Source of the DNA: Halalkalibaculum roseum
Lineage (GTDB): Bacteria; Bacteroidota; Rhodothermia; Balneolales; Balneolaceae
DNA: 64,000 bases
Direction: 5' to 3'
Assembly (NCBI RefSeq): GCF_011059145.1
Contig: NZ_JAALLT010000004.1
Coordinates: forward strand, 124,001-188,000
Shown here: positions 1-7,827 of the stretch, piece by piece
How positions within the stretch are numbered: position 1 is the stretch's first letter
Layout: each line of letters opens with the position of its first letter
The notes under the pieces: generated by a model
What the model was told of the DNA's origin: nothing
What the model saw: only the letters and a program-made list of their open reading frames with translations
The model's database searches: none
Made by a program: the position numbers and the translations under genes

Positions 1-67
1 TCTTGAAGGAAAGCAAATGGGTGAGTTAAAAATTCTGTGCCAAGAAACTTTTCCTCAACAAGGCTAT

Positions 68-121
68 GCCAAGCGTCCACGCTTGGCAACCTATCTGTTT
101 CAAGTGAGGACGCTTGAAACA
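68..121. repeat. Two adjacent short palindromes of the dispersed GC-rich class
   Basis: The first hairpin has arms GCCAAGCG and CGCTTGGC around TCCA. The second has arms GTTTCAAG and CTTGAAAC around an 8-nt loop. The same core, AAGCGTCCACGCTT, recurs near 14.8 kb, and relatives occur near 58.0 kb. Nothing here looks protein-coding. The first 240 bases otherwise hold only this repeat, a 7-bp phased array and a terminator. Confidence 0.7.
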
Positions 122-141
122 GCAGTAACTATTCATCCTTT

Positions 142-176
142 CACTTTTGTCTTTTGCCTACTGCCTACTGACTACT
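142..176. repeat. 7-bp phased tandem array
   Basis: Five consecutive heptamers can be read in register: cactttt, gtctttt, gcctact, gcctact, gactact. The array lies between the palindromes and the terminator of the DUF4168 gene. It belongs to the window-wide family of degenerate 7-bp arrays. Confidence 0.7.
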
Positions 177-201
177 TAATTCTGTATTCAAACTTCTATC
201 A

Positions 202-231
202 AATAAAAAACCCGGCCAATCCTGACCGGGC
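202..231 (-). terminator. Rho-independent terminator of the DUF4168 gene
   Basis: Read on the minus strand, a GC-rich stem (GCCCGG with CCGGG) is followed by TTTTTTATTT. It lies 30 bases past the stop codon of the DUF4168 gene. Confidence 0.8.
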
Positions 232-260
232 TTTAAAATAATTAAAACAGTACAAAGCGA

Positions 261-764
261 TTATTCACCGCCACCTGAAGCTGAATCAGCTGACATCTGT
301 TGGAAGCGTTGCATCATCTGCGGATCAGATTGAACAGCCTGCGCAATTTGCTGAAAGCGCTGAGGCGTAAGACCGTTATCCTGTATGGCTGACATCTGTT
401 CTTGATTTACTTGCTGCTGCATTTTCTGAAGCTCTGGCTGCATCTCCTTGATAACAGCTTGCTCTTCGTCAGTAACTTCAACCTTTTGAGCCATCTGCGG
501 GTTTTGCTGACTCATCATGATCTGCTGAAAGCGCTGGAAGGTCATATCTTCTTCCTGCACCATCTGCTGCACTTCGCTTTGAAAACCCTGCTGAATGCTT
601 TGTAATTCCTGTGCGGTATCTACAAACATCTGTAGTTCCTCATCAGAGACACTGTCGGCCTGGGCATTTTGCATCTGTTGCATTTGCTGACCTTGCGCAA
701 AAGCGGAACCGGCCATCAGTATCATTCCTAATACAAAAGGAACTGTTTTCTTGAAAAAATTCAT
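261..764 (-). CDS. Secreted DUF4168 domain protein
   Basis: Exported protein of 167 residues, very rich in Gln and Met. An N-terminal signal peptide (hydrophobic residues about 8-22, ending SAFAQ) sends it out of the cytoplasm. The rest is probably helical. It looks like two related halves, each with an acidic SDEE- or TDEE-type start and an F-Q-Q-I motif near its end. The second half ends in an LTPQRFQQIAQAVQSDP-type block, which is the DUF4168 signature. The molecular function of this family is unknown. It stands alone, has its own terminator, and is transcribed away from the yceI-like gene. Because of the low-complexity composition, weak similarities should be distrusted, but the domain call is good. 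Confidence 0.82.
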   Translation of the reverse strand: MNFFKKTVPFVLGMILMAGSAFAQGQQMQQMQNAQADSVSDEELQMFVDTAQELQSIQQGFQSEVQQMVQEEDMTFQRFQQIMMSQQNPQMAQKVEVTDEEQAVIKEMQPELQKMQQQVNQEQMSAIQDNGLTPQRFQQIAQAVQSDPQMMQRFQQMSADSASGGGE

Positions 765-1143
765 TTTTTGGGATAGAGTTTTAGATTAATTTTGCCTGAG
801 AATAAGTCTGATGAATATAAGCATTAATTGTTCCGATCTAAAATAACCAACCCGTCTCCACCTCCCCTCATAGGCTTATACTGCCATAATTCCCTTTTGA
901 GCCGTCTTTACTGTGACTATTTAATAACTTTTAAACACCGGTTAAGGAAAAGCATATTCCTACCCATTCAAATTGCCAACCTCATTATGCTGAAATAGCC
1001 TTACTCCAATGAGATGCAGGCTAAATAAAAATTTAAAATTAATTTAACATTAAACGAAACGATTTATCCGATTTTAGCATTATAGCTGGTCAGTTTAGGG
1101 TTCAAAAACAAATAATCACTCTTAAATCTAAACAATTCGTATT
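765..1143. other. Intergenic region between divergent genes, nothing recognised
   Basis: About 380 bases separate the DUF4168 gene (minus) from the YceI-like gene (plus). The part near 1.02-1.14 kb is AT-rich, as expected for promoters. I found no clear TTTG/TAnnTTTG pair, no riboswitch-like structure and no convincing small reading frame. Confidence 0.5.
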
Positions 1144-1773
1144 ATGAAAACCTTTAACTACAAACATTTTGGCTTATTAGCCGTGCTTTTCCTGGTTGTC
1201 AGTGCATTTACCAACGCACCTGTGGAAGAGAAGTTAAATGCCACGGAATGGAAAATTGACCAAGCCCACAGCAACCTGAATTTTGAAGTTACCCACTTCT
1301 TCACCCCGGTTAACGGAAAGTTCCACGACTATACCTCAGAAATTTACTTTAGTCCGGATAACCTGGAGGAGAGCAGCATCAATGTAGAAGTAATGGTAAA
1401 CAGCATTGATACCAACAATGAAAAAAGAGACGGACATCTTCAGTCCGACGATTTCTTCAATGCTGAGCAGTATCCAAAGATGACTTTCTCCAGCAACAAG
1501 ATCACCAGCGAAGGTGACAACCAATTTGTTGCCCATGGGAAATTGACCATCAAGGACGTCACAAAAGAAGTTCAGCTTCCGTTTACACTTCTGGGTGTTC
1601 AGGATCATCCCATGAAAGAGAACACCAAAGTTGCCGGTATCAAAGGTAACCTTACCATAGATCGTACCGATTATGACGTAGGTGTCGGCGACTGGGCTGC
1701 AACTGCTGTAGTAGGTGATGAGGTGAGCATTGACTTTGCTCTTGAATTGAATACTCCGTCAGAAAACAGCTAA
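1144..1773 (+). CDS. YceI-family periplasmic lipid-binding-like protein
   Basis: A 209-residue exported protein. An N-terminal hydrophobic segment (about residues 10-25) is a signal peptide. The YceI domain begins with the typical 'W-x-I-D-x-x-H-S' block (WKIDQAHSNLNFEV). Further family blocks are the 'R-D-x-H-L-x-x-x-D-F-F' stretch (RDGHLQSDDFF), 'YPKMTF', and the closing 'I-x-R-x-D-Y-x-V-G' (IDRTDYDVG). YceI proteins fold as lipocalin-like beta-barrels and bind isoprenoid or other hydrophobic ligands in the periplasm; the ligand here is unknown. A strong hairpin terminator follows the stop codon, so the gene is probably monocistronic. Confidence 0.93.
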   Translation: MKTFNYKHFGLLAVLFLVVSAFTNAPVEEKLNATEWKIDQAHSNLNFEVTHFFTPVNGKFHDYTSEIYFSPDNLEESSINVEVMVNSIDTNNEKRDGHLQSDDFFNAEQYPKMTFSSNKITSEGDNQFVAHGKLTIKDVTKEVQLPFTLLGVQDHPMKENTKVAGIKGNLTIDRTDYDVGVGDWAATAVVGDEVSIDFALELNTPSENS

Positions 1774-1798
1774 GGTTCAAATTACTTCAAGTAAATCC

Positions 1799-1833
1799 AA
1801 GCCCGGTTTCTATTCAGAGGCCGGGCTTTTTTA
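1799..1833. terminator. Terminator between convergent yceI-like and csaA genes
   Basis: A stem of AGCCCGG with CCGGGCT around TTTCTATTCAGAGG is followed on the plus strand by a run of T. It ends exactly at the csaA stop codon, so it serves the plus-strand gene and abuts the 3' end of the convergent gene. Confidence 0.85.
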
Positions 1834-2160
1834 TGCTATCCTGGATCCATTCTTAACCCTCCGTTCGGGTGTCAGAAGCACCGTTCCGGATTCTTCATTC
1901 AGCACTCCCAAGACCAGCACTTCAGATTTCAACCCGGCAATTCTTTTTGGCGGAAAATTAACTACTGCGACAACCTGCACGCCTAGCAGTTCAGCCGGTT
2001 GATAATTTTCGGTTAACTGTGCCGAGCTCACCTTTTCCCCAAGTTTCCCAAAATCTATGTGCAATATATAGGCTGCATTATGTGCTTTTTCATGCTCAGT
2101 GGCTTTTATAATTGTACCGCACCTGATATCAATCTTTTCAAAATCTTCGAAATCAATCAT
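1831..2160 (-). CDS. csaA: CsaA-like tRNA-binding domain protein
   Basis: 109 residues, the full usual length of stand-alone CsaA, made of one EMAP/tRNA-binding OB-fold. Typical blocks are F-x-K-I-D-I-R-x-G-T-I near residue 8, 'LHIDFG' near 33, and 'VVAVVNFPPKRIAGLKSEVLVLG' around 62-84. CsaA has been described in Bacillus as a dimeric, chaperone-like, tRNA-binding protein linked to export; I infer the same biochemical class. The gene is divergent from the BtuF-like gene across only 47 bp, so their promoters overlap or lie in each other's leader. Confidence 0.92.
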   Translation of the reverse strand: MIDFEDFEKIDIRCGTIIKATEHEKAHNAAYILHIDFGKLGEKVSSAQLTENYQPAELLGVQVVAVVNFPPKRIAGLKSEVLVLGVLNEESGTVLLTPERRVKNGSRIA

Positions 2161-2207
2161 AATCGATCTTTGTTTTTAGTATTCACCCTGAATTAAAGAT
2201 CGGGACT

Positions 2208-3137
2208 ATGAAAGAGGATTCACAGAGAATTGTTTCGTTATTGCCCAGCACCACTGAAATCATTTGTGCGCTTGGCAGAAAAAGTAATCTGGTGGGACGG
2301 TCTCACGAATGTGACTATCCCGCCTCTGTCACAAATCTACCGGTTTGTACTGAACCGAAATTTGAGCCTGATGGTACCAGCTACCAAATCGACCGGCGGA
2401 TCAAGGCGCTTCTGGAGAATGGCTTATCGGTGTATCGTGTGGATGCCGATGTCCTTTCCGCCTTGAATCCTGATGTGATCATTACCCAAGACCATTGTGA
2501 GGTTTGTGCGGCGTCGCTGCATGAAGTCAGGCAGGCAGTGCAAGAGTTTCTCGATGATGACGTATCAATAATTTCCGTTTCTCCGAATAATTTAAACGGG
2601 GTATTCAACGCTATACGAGAAATTGCCGGAGCTCTTGGCACGGAATCTGAAGGGGAGGAAGTTATTGCTCAGATGCAGTCAGGCTTTGAACAAATCAGTA
2701 AGAAAACAGCCGGCAGACCCACAAAAAACATCTGCTGTCTGGAGTGGATGGACCCGCTGATGGCGGCCGGTAATTGGGTTCCCGAGCTGGTTGATATTGC
2801 AGGCGGACGAGAACTGGGCGCTGTTGCCGGTAAGCACTCGCCGGTATTGGAATGGGGAAATCTGCTTGAGTTAAACCCTGAAATACTCGCCGTGGTACCT
2901 TGCGGCTACTCCATTGATCAGACTTTATCGGATATGAATACCTTGACCGATCAAAAAGAATGGAAGCAACTTGACGCGGTCAGGTATGAAAAAGTATATA
3001 TACTGGATGGGAACCAGTTTTTTAATCGTCCGGGACCTAGACTCACCGATTCGGCCGAAATATTTGCAGAAATCCTGCATCCTGATATTTTCAAAGCAAC
3101 GCATCTTAATGATGGCTGGATACCTTATAGCCATTAA
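2208..3137 (+). CDS. BtuF-like (PF01497) binding protein without signal peptide
   Basis: 309 residues of periplasmic-binding-protein fold of the cobalamin/iron-chelate type. It starts 'RIVSLLPSTTEIICALG' and has a 'LVGRSHECDYP' block and a 'DVIITQDHCEVC' block, which mark the BtuF-like subgroup often labelled cobalamin-binding protein. No signal peptide or lipobox is visible, so it is predicted to be cytoplasmic. No permease, ATPase or TonB receptor gene lies nearby. It probably forms a two-gene unit with the dehydrogenase that starts 21 bp downstream. A direct role in B12 import is therefore doubtful; a soluble binding or salvage function is an alternative. I saw no cobalamin riboswitch in the 47 bp upstream. 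Confidence 0.83.
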   Translation: MKEDSQRIVSLLPSTTEIICALGRKSNLVGRSHECDYPASVTNLPVCTEPKFEPDGTSYQIDRRIKALLENGLSVYRVDADVLSALNPDVIITQDHCEVCAASLHEVRQAVQEFLDDDVSIISVSPNNLNGVFNAIREIAGALGTESEGEEVIAQMQSGFEQISKKTAGRPTKNICCLEWMDPLMAAGNWVPELVDIAGGRELGAVAGKHSPVLEWGNLLELNPEILAVVPCGYSIDQTLSDMNTLTDQKEWKQLDAVRYEKVYILDGNQFFNRPGPRLTDSAEIFAEILHPDIFKATHLNDGWIPYSH

Positions 3138-3158
3138 TAACATAGGGGAAGATTTTTC

Positions 3159-3881
3159 ATGGAAAGAAAAGCGGTCATTATTGGAGCAACATCGGGTATT
3201 GGACGAGCTCTGGCTGAGGAACTGCATTCCCGAGGTTATGCCCTTGGTTTAACGGGGCGCCGAGTGGAAAGGCTTGAAGAGTTAAAAAATTCCTTAGGCA
3301 AAAATGTCAAAATTCAATTCATGGATGTCACCAAAACCCGTGATGCCATCGACCAGTTGGAAATGCTTATCCGGGAACTCAAGCATATGGATATCATCGT
3401 ATTGAATGCCGGCGTATCCAACTTTCGGGGAAGCACCATGTGGAAAACGGAGAAACGGGTAATTGATGTAAATATTCGCGGTTTTACAGCGCTGGCTAAC
3501 TACTCTTTTGATTACTTTGAAAAAAAGGGTAATGGGCATATTGTTGGAATCTCTTCCGTGGCGGGTCATTTCGGATATGGACTGTCTGCTGCCTACAATG
3601 CATCCAAAGCTTTTGTGAGCACCTACCTGCAAGGTTATCGCCAAAGAGCCAACCACAGCAAGGCGGATATTGCCGTCACCGATATTATTCCCGGATTTGT
3701 AGAGTCAGAGATGACCGACGGCAAACCCGGCATGTTCTGGGTAGCCGGCAAGGATAAGGCAGCAAGACAAATCGCCAATGCCATCGAATCCCGTAAAAAT
3801 CGAGCCTATATAACCAAACGTTGGTGGCTGGTCGGCTGGGTCCTGAAGCTAGTCCCAAACTGGGTCCTCGATAGAATCTAA
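3159..3881 (+). CDS. Short-chain dehydrogenase/reductase (SDR)
   Basis: 240-residue classical SDR with a Rossmann fold. The cofactor motif GATSGIG is at residues 9-15 and NAG at 83-85. The catalytic set is Ser133, Tyr146 and Lys150 (YNASK). 'GRR' after beta-2 is compatible with NADP preference. The substrate cannot be told. A good ribosome binding site (AGGGGAAG) sits before the ATG, and the gene lies 21 bp behind the BtuF-like gene, so co-transcription is likely. The C-terminus ends with a hydrophobic, Trp-rich helix that may associate with membrane. Confidence 0.93.
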   Translation: MERKAVIIGATSGIGRALAEELHSRGYALGLTGRRVERLEELKNSLGKNVKIQFMDVTKTRDAIDQLEMLIRELKHMDIIVLNAGVSNFRGSTMWKTEKRVIDVNIRGFTALANYSFDYFEKKGNGHIVGISSVAGHFGYGLSAAYNASKAFVSTYLQGYRQRANHSKADIAVTDIIPGFVESEMTDGKPGMFWVAGKDKAARQIANAIESRKNRAYITKRWWLVGWVLKLVPNWVLDRI

Positions 3882-3904
3882 GCTTACCAGTTCACGCTCC
3901 CCAA

Positions 3905-3932
3905 CCTTATACCCTATACCTTATACCCATAA
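3905..3932. repeat. Short 7-bp phased array
   Basis: Heptamers ccttata, ccctata, ccttata and cccataa lie in the 55-bp gap between two convergent genes. They have the same period as the other arrays in the window. Confidence 0.6.
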
Positions 3933-3936
3933 AAAC

Positions 3937-4722
3937 TTAGCGCGTGTTTGTATTCTTATTGCTGAATTCAATCAAGTTACTTTCCGGTCGAACTTCCACA
4001 GCCAGCTGTACCTTACCGGTATCCCCGTTAGCATTCTTAAAGTCTGGTTTAGCACCGGGGGAATATCCAATACCATAAATCGTAATAACCGAATCGGATT
4101 GGACAGGACCAAGGACATACTCATTTTGAGTGTCACTGCTATAACTGTCAAGTTGCTGAAGTGAAAAGGTAGCTTGATCATTTATAAATCCGCCTTCATC
4201 CCCATCATTGAATGACAAATAGTAATATTCGGTAGCATCTGAGGCTAGGGTAAAAAGCTGAGCGCGTACTTTATCAATATTCCGACTTTCTTCTGCACTT
4301 TGCCAGGTTGTATTAAAGTAGTAAGCCTTCATGACAGTAGCAGGTATTGCATAATTTAAACCTATCACAATCAATATTACACCTACATACCAAAACGGAC
4401 CTTTCTTCAGGCGATCTCCGGGCTTGGAAATTTCTCTCTTCTCATTCTTTATTTCACCGTAAATCCATAGACTGGGACCCAGCACAAAGAATAAAATCAG
4501 ACCTGAAAAAGCAATTAATCGTTGTTCCCGGTAAGCTCCCATATCAAGGATACCGCTGCCAAACTCATTGATGGCCCTGATAGCATCCACGCCTTGGGCA
4601 ACTTCCCAAATTCCTATAGGCCACTGCATATCGATATATTTAAGGCCCCAAAAGAGGATCATACCTATTAAAATAGCAACAGCCCAAGGCAGCCAGGGAT
4701 AAATCTTAGTTTGCTCGTTCAT
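3937..4722 (-). CDS. Unknown three-helix membrane protein with an extracytoplasmic domain
   Basis: 261 residues; I do not recognise the family. Hydrophobic segments lie near residues 10-28, 70-90 and 110-130. They are followed by a soluble C-terminal half of about 130 residues (from 'KAYYFNTTWQSAEESRN') that would face the periplasm. The start of that half, a hydrophobic helix followed by short helical turns and aromatic residues (EYYYLSF), faintly recalls pilin-like proteins, but this is weak. The reading frame overlaps the 3' end of the preceding unknown gene by 17 bp, and the two proteins share the same layout, so they are probably translated together and may form a complex. Confidence 0.72.
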   Translation of the reverse strand: MNEQTKIYPWLPWAVAILIGMILFWGLKYIDMQWPIGIWEVAQGVDAIRAINEFGSGILDMGAYREQRLIAFSGLILFFVLGPSLWIYGEIKNEKREISKPGDRLKKGPFWYVGVILIVIGLNYAIPATVMKAYYFNTTWQSAEESRNIDKVRAQLFTLASDATEYYYLSFNDGDEGGFINDQATFSLQQLDSYSSDTQNEYVLGPVQSDSVITIYGIGYSPGAKPDFKNANGDTGKVQLAVEVRPESNLIEFSNKNTNTR

Positions 4723-5374
4723 AGCGAATCCCCTCTTTGGTTAATATTCCTTCTGTCTGAAAGTAACCCATTGCACCTGAGTAATTTTCGAAATCGGCAT
4801 TCTTCCCGTCAATATACGCCGATTCAGCAACAAGGATGATACTGTCAGGATCTATCGTTTTCACAAATATCTTTACCGGTAAGTCTTCTTTCTCATCTTT
4901 ATACGTGTCTTTACCTTCGTAAAGCAAACGACTCTCCTCGGTGATGAGTGTATCGTATTTTGTCCGGAAAATAGAACCAAGGCCTGCATTTCCATCATAA
5001 TTCTCTCCTATATAATAGGTCTTCATAGTTTCGAGAAGGTATTTTTTGACATTATACTCAGCTATCTGCGTTTCAATCATATTTCGTATCTCGGGAAGCA
5101 GTGCCGTTTGACGCTTACTGCCTTCATAGCTGATACCGGCAGAAACAATTGAAAAAACTACGAGCAAAACCAGTGTGGAAGTCACCACTTTTCTCTTGCC
5201 GGAAGAGTCGATTTTCCGTATCCCATATATAGAAAGTGCAATTAGATAGACGAGCGAAGCTACACTGCCGGCGATGACGGAAGGCCAGATACTTCCTTCC
5301 TGGGCCGGTATAAAAAATGCCAGGGCTACAAAAAGTACTCCTGCTGCCATCCACAGAAACATTGTTTTTTTCAT
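4706..5374 (-). CDS. Unknown membrane protein, partner of the overlapping downstream gene
   Basis: 222 residues with three hydrophobic segments (about 5-23, 30-49 and 65-83) and then a soluble C-terminal region of about 135 residues. The family is not recognised. It is the first gene of a two-gene unit and its last 17 bp are shared with the next gene. Both proteins have the same plan: three helices, then an extracytoplasmic domain with a Tyr-rich stretch (here 'MKTYYIGENY'). No catalytic motif is apparent. Roles in envelope structure, sensing or secretion are possible, but nothing in the neighbourhood decides. Confidence 0.72.
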   Translation of the reverse strand: MKKTMFLWMAAGVLFVALAFFIPAQEGSIWPSVIAGSVASLVYLIALSIYGIRKIDSSGKRKVVTSTLVLLVVFSIVSAGISYEGSKRQTALLPEIRNMIETQIAEYNVKKYLLETMKTYYIGENYDGNAGLGSIFRTKYDTLITEESRLLYEGKDTYKDEKEDLPVKIFVKTIDPDSIILVAESAYIDGKNADFENYSGAMGYFQTEGILTKEGIRYERAN

Positions 5375-5477
5375 CTTGATGGTGATTTATGAGTAAATAA
5401 ACAGATCTCTCTTAAATAGAGGATGCACTACGTCCACGATTGTTTCAAGTTTTTCCTAAAAAAGAGCTTTTCCTTTA

Positions 5478-6368
5478 TTATAGAATGTTCTCTAAATACC
5501 CGATACTTTTTTCTATCTCTTTAAAAGGTTCACCGCTCCTGGTGGCATCTTGTTCCACGAAGTAATAATCCAGACCTGCTGTTTCGGCGTGACTGAACAT
5601 GTTTTCCCAGTCAATAACCCCTTCGCCAACTGCCGCAAAAAACTGATCTTCCCCGGCTGCCATGTCTTTCACATGCCACAGTGGAAATCGTCCGGAATGC
5701 TTTTCAAAGTAAGCTATGGGGTCCACACCCGCTCTTCTGGTCCAGTATAAGTCCAATTCAAATTTTACCAGGTCCTCATCACATTCACTAAGAAGCAGGT
5801 CATAGGGAACCTGGTCATCCATAGTCTCAAATTCAAAGGCGTGATTATGGTAAGCCATTTGAAGCCCGGCATTTTTGGCTGTCTCCCCGCAACTGTTTAA
5901 CAGCTCGGCCACTTTCTTGTAGTCATCCATAGACTGCCTTTCCTCCTCGGTCAAATAGGCCAGTACAATATAATCCTGGCCCAGCTCGGCAGCATCCTGT
6001 ACAGTCTGTTCCCAGTTGTTGGTCATGGTACCGACAGCATCAGGACTCGTCCATCCCGTTGCTACGTGACTGCTTTTTACCTGGAGGCCCATGTCAGACA
6101 TCATGGTTTTTACTTCCGGAATAGAATTCCCAAAGTATTGTCCGTCACCGTAGGCAAACAACTCTATATTGACATAACCCAAGTCGGCAATACGCTGCAT
6201 GGATCCTTGGAAATCTTCGGCCAGGGCTTCCCGTATGGTGTATACCTGCAAGCCGGGTGCCATCATGTCGGTGGATTTGCTATTGCTGTTTCGGGCACAG
6301 GCGGTTGGAAATATCATGGCTCCTGCTGCCAGGGCAGTACTTTGAAATAAAAAGGTTCTGCGGTTCAT
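5478..6368 (-). CDS. Tat-exported sugar phosphate isomerase/epimerase-like TIM-barrel protein
   Basis: 296 residues. The N-terminus carries a twin-arginine export signal (NRRTFLFQ, then a hydrophobic stretch) with Cys24 after the hydrophobic region, so it is secreted and possibly lipidated. The mature part matches the xylose-isomerase-like TIM barrel (AP endonuclease 2 family): 'GLQVYTIREAL' at the start, 'VNIELFAYGDG', 'MAYHNHAFEF' and 'VKFELDLYWTRRAGVDP', with His and Glu residues suited to a divalent metal. 'FPLWHVKDM' and 'YYFVEQD' complete the usual pattern. Family members act on sugars or inositols; the substrate is not predictable. No neighbouring sugar genes are evident. Confidence 0.88.
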   Translation of the reverse strand: MNRRTFLFQSTALAAGAMIFPTACARNSNSKSTDMMAPGLQVYTIREALAEDFQGSMQRIADLGYVNIELFAYGDGQYFGNSIPEVKTMMSDMGLQVKSSHVATGWTSPDAVGTMTNNWEQTVQDAAELGQDYIVLAYLTEEERQSMDDYKKVAELLNSCGETAKNAGLQMAYHNHAFEFETMDDQVPYDLLLSECDEDLVKFELDLYWTRRAGVDPIAYFEKHSGRFPLWHVKDMAAGEDQFFAAVGEGVIDWENMFSHAETAGLDYYFVEQDATRSGEPFKEIEKSIGYLENIL

Positions 6369-6693
6369 AACTGGTTTTCGTTGGATTCCGGTTTGTGTAC
6401 TGATGCCTTAAAGAATAATCTCAATTAAGTAACTAAGATTCTCAATAACAATTTATAATTAAAAAACTACCAACCCGGCAGACTCTTGACAATAGATTAG
6501 AACACGGATGCTGCTGATTTATTACGGATATCACAGATCAAATGCTCTGCTCCCGCCGCTCTGCGGCGGAAGTAAAGGTCTTCACACCATCATATGTTTT
6601 CGAAACAGAATAACGTAAATAGAATAATCAAGCTTTGTTCTTTCGCAGCTTATTATTTTAATTAAAAACCAAATTAACCTATATCTATTTTCC
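6369..6693. other. 325-bp divergent intergenic region with a GC-rich palindrome
   Basis: It holds the start regions of the Tat-exported protein (minus) and the Nudix gene (plus). Near 6.50-6.54 kb is a copy of the 'acacggat / acagat' dispersed repeat. At 6553-6569 is a perfect hairpin, CCGCCGC-TCT-GCGGCGG. No small gene is convincing. Confidence 0.55.
6553..6569. repeat. Perfect GC-rich palindrome with TCT loop
   Basis: Seven-base arms CCGCCGC and GCGGCGG flank TCT. A similar hairpin with the same loop, GGGAGC-TCT-GCTCCC, occurs at 14719-14733. It lacks a T-run on either side, so a terminator role is not supported. Confidence 0.7.
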
Positions 6694-7164
6694 ATGCCTA
6701 AAACCAGTGCCGGAATCATGCTCTTCCGAAGGAAGCCTCACCTGCAGGTGCTGCTGGCCCACCCCGGAGGACCCTACTGGTGGAATAAAGACGAGGGTGC
6801 ATGGTCGATACCCAAGGGAGAAGTAGAAGATAAGGAGGAACTCCTGGATGCGGCCAAGCGAGAGTTTGAAGTAGAGCTGGGTTTTATCCCGGAAGGCGAC
6901 TATATCTCACTGGGTTCAGTCAAGCAGAAGGGCGGCAAAACCGTCCATGCATGGGCCGTAGACTATCAGATTCCCGATGATTTCATTTTTGATCCGAATG
7001 AGTTTGAAGTAGAGTGGCCACCTGAATCAGGAAAGAAGGAGTTCTTTCCCGAAATCGATCAAATTGAATACTTCTCTCCCTTTGAAGCCAAGAAAAAAAT
7101 AAATCCCGCCCAGGCTGAATTTATAAGCCGGCTGATCCATAAATGCAGCAGCCAAGAACGCTAG
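6694..7164 (+). CDS. Nudix hydrolase-like protein with an altered Nudix box
   Basis: 156-residue, single-domain Nudix protein of the NTP-pyrophosphohydrolase type (COG4119-like; 'AWSIPKGEVE', then 'GSVKQKGGKTVHAWAVD'). The Nudix box is G42-x5-E48-x7-R56-E57-F58-E59-V60-E61-L62-G63-F64. The consensus is REUxEExGU, so the first Glu of the EE pair is Val (codon GTA at 6871-6873, one base from GAA). That Glu coordinates the catalytic metal in MutT-type enzymes, so activity may be reduced or changed. The other box residues are intact. The DJ-1-like gene follows 63 bp later in the same direction. Confidence 0.9.
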   Translation: MPKTSAGIMLFRRKPHLQVLLAHPGGPYWWNKDEGAWSIPKGEVEDKEELLDAAKREFEVELGFIPEGDYISLGSVKQKGGKTVHAWAVDYQIPDDFIFDPNEFEVEWPPESGKKEFFPEIDQIEYFSPFEAKKKINPAQAEFISRLIHKCSSQER

Positions 7165-7227
7165 ACAAAAGCTGGCAGTTATATAAGTGTATCATTCAAC
7201 TGAATTTTACCTAAAGAAAGAGGCCTT

Positions 7228-7827
7228 ATGAGTGGAAGAAAAATATTGATGCTGGTCGGAGATTTTGGAGAAGATTACGAAATCATGGTGCCCTTCCAGG
7301 CACTGCAAATGGTGGGACACAAGGTACATGCAGTGTGTCCGGGTAAGAAATCGGGCGAAGCCGTTAAAACCGCCATTCATGACTTTGAAGGCGATCAGAC
7401 CTACACCGAGAAGCCGGGACATAATTTCGCGCTCAATGCTACATTCGATAATGTTAATCCCGCTGAATACGATGCCTTGGTTATTTCGGGTGGTAGAGCG
7501 CCTGAATACCTTCGCAGGGAAGACGGCGTGCTCGACATGGTTCGCCACTTCTTTGAGGAAGACAAACCTGTGGCTGCTGTTTGTCACGGACTGCAGATTC
7601 TCTCTGCTGCCGATGTCATTGAAGGCAGAACCCTCACTGCTTACCCGGCTTGCGGTCCCGAAATGCAGGCTGCCGGTGCCAACTATAAAGACGTAGATGT
7701 CACTGAGGTGGTAGTGGATGGCAAACTGGTAACCTCTCCTGCATGGCCTGGCCATCCCAAGTGGCTTGCCGCCTTCCTTGAAGTACTGGGAACCAAAGTC
7801 ACCCATCGGGAACCGGCAAAGGTCTAA
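7228..7827 (+). CDS. DJ-1/PfpI family protein
   Basis: 199 residues, class I glutamine-amidotransferase-like fold. The nucleophile elbow is [10 protein letters not shown], with Cys119 followed by His120, and an acidic partner is near Glu18. '[15 protein letters not shown]' is the typical strand and glycine motif before it. Relatives include PfpI-type proteases/glyoxalases and stress chaperones; which of these applies is open. A ribosome binding site (AGAGG) precedes the ATG. A strong terminator follows, and the gene is convergent with the photolyase operon, sharing 4 bp with the end of the DUF2256 gene. Confidence 0.93.
   Translation: MSGRKILMLVGDFGEDYEIMVPFQALQMVGHKVHAVCPGKKSGEAVKTAIHDFEGDQTYTEKPGHNFALNATFDNVNPAEYDALVISGGRAPEYLRREDGVLDMVRHFFEEDKPVAAVCHGLQILSAADVIEGRTLTAYPACGPEMQAAGANYKDVDVTEVVVDGKLVTSPAWPGHPKWLAAFLEVLGTKVTHREPAKV

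Noticed and set aside
17-241. 74-codon frame at the window start
   Set aside because: It runs through palindromes, a 7-bp array and the terminator of the DUF4168 gene, and its product has no family features.
2161-2207. Cobalamin riboswitch before the BtuF-like gene
   Set aside because: The gap of 47 bp is far too short and shows no B12-box.
7207-7806. 199-codon frame opposite the DJ-1-like gene
   Set aside because: It mirrors the real gene, whose DJ-1 motifs are unmistakable.
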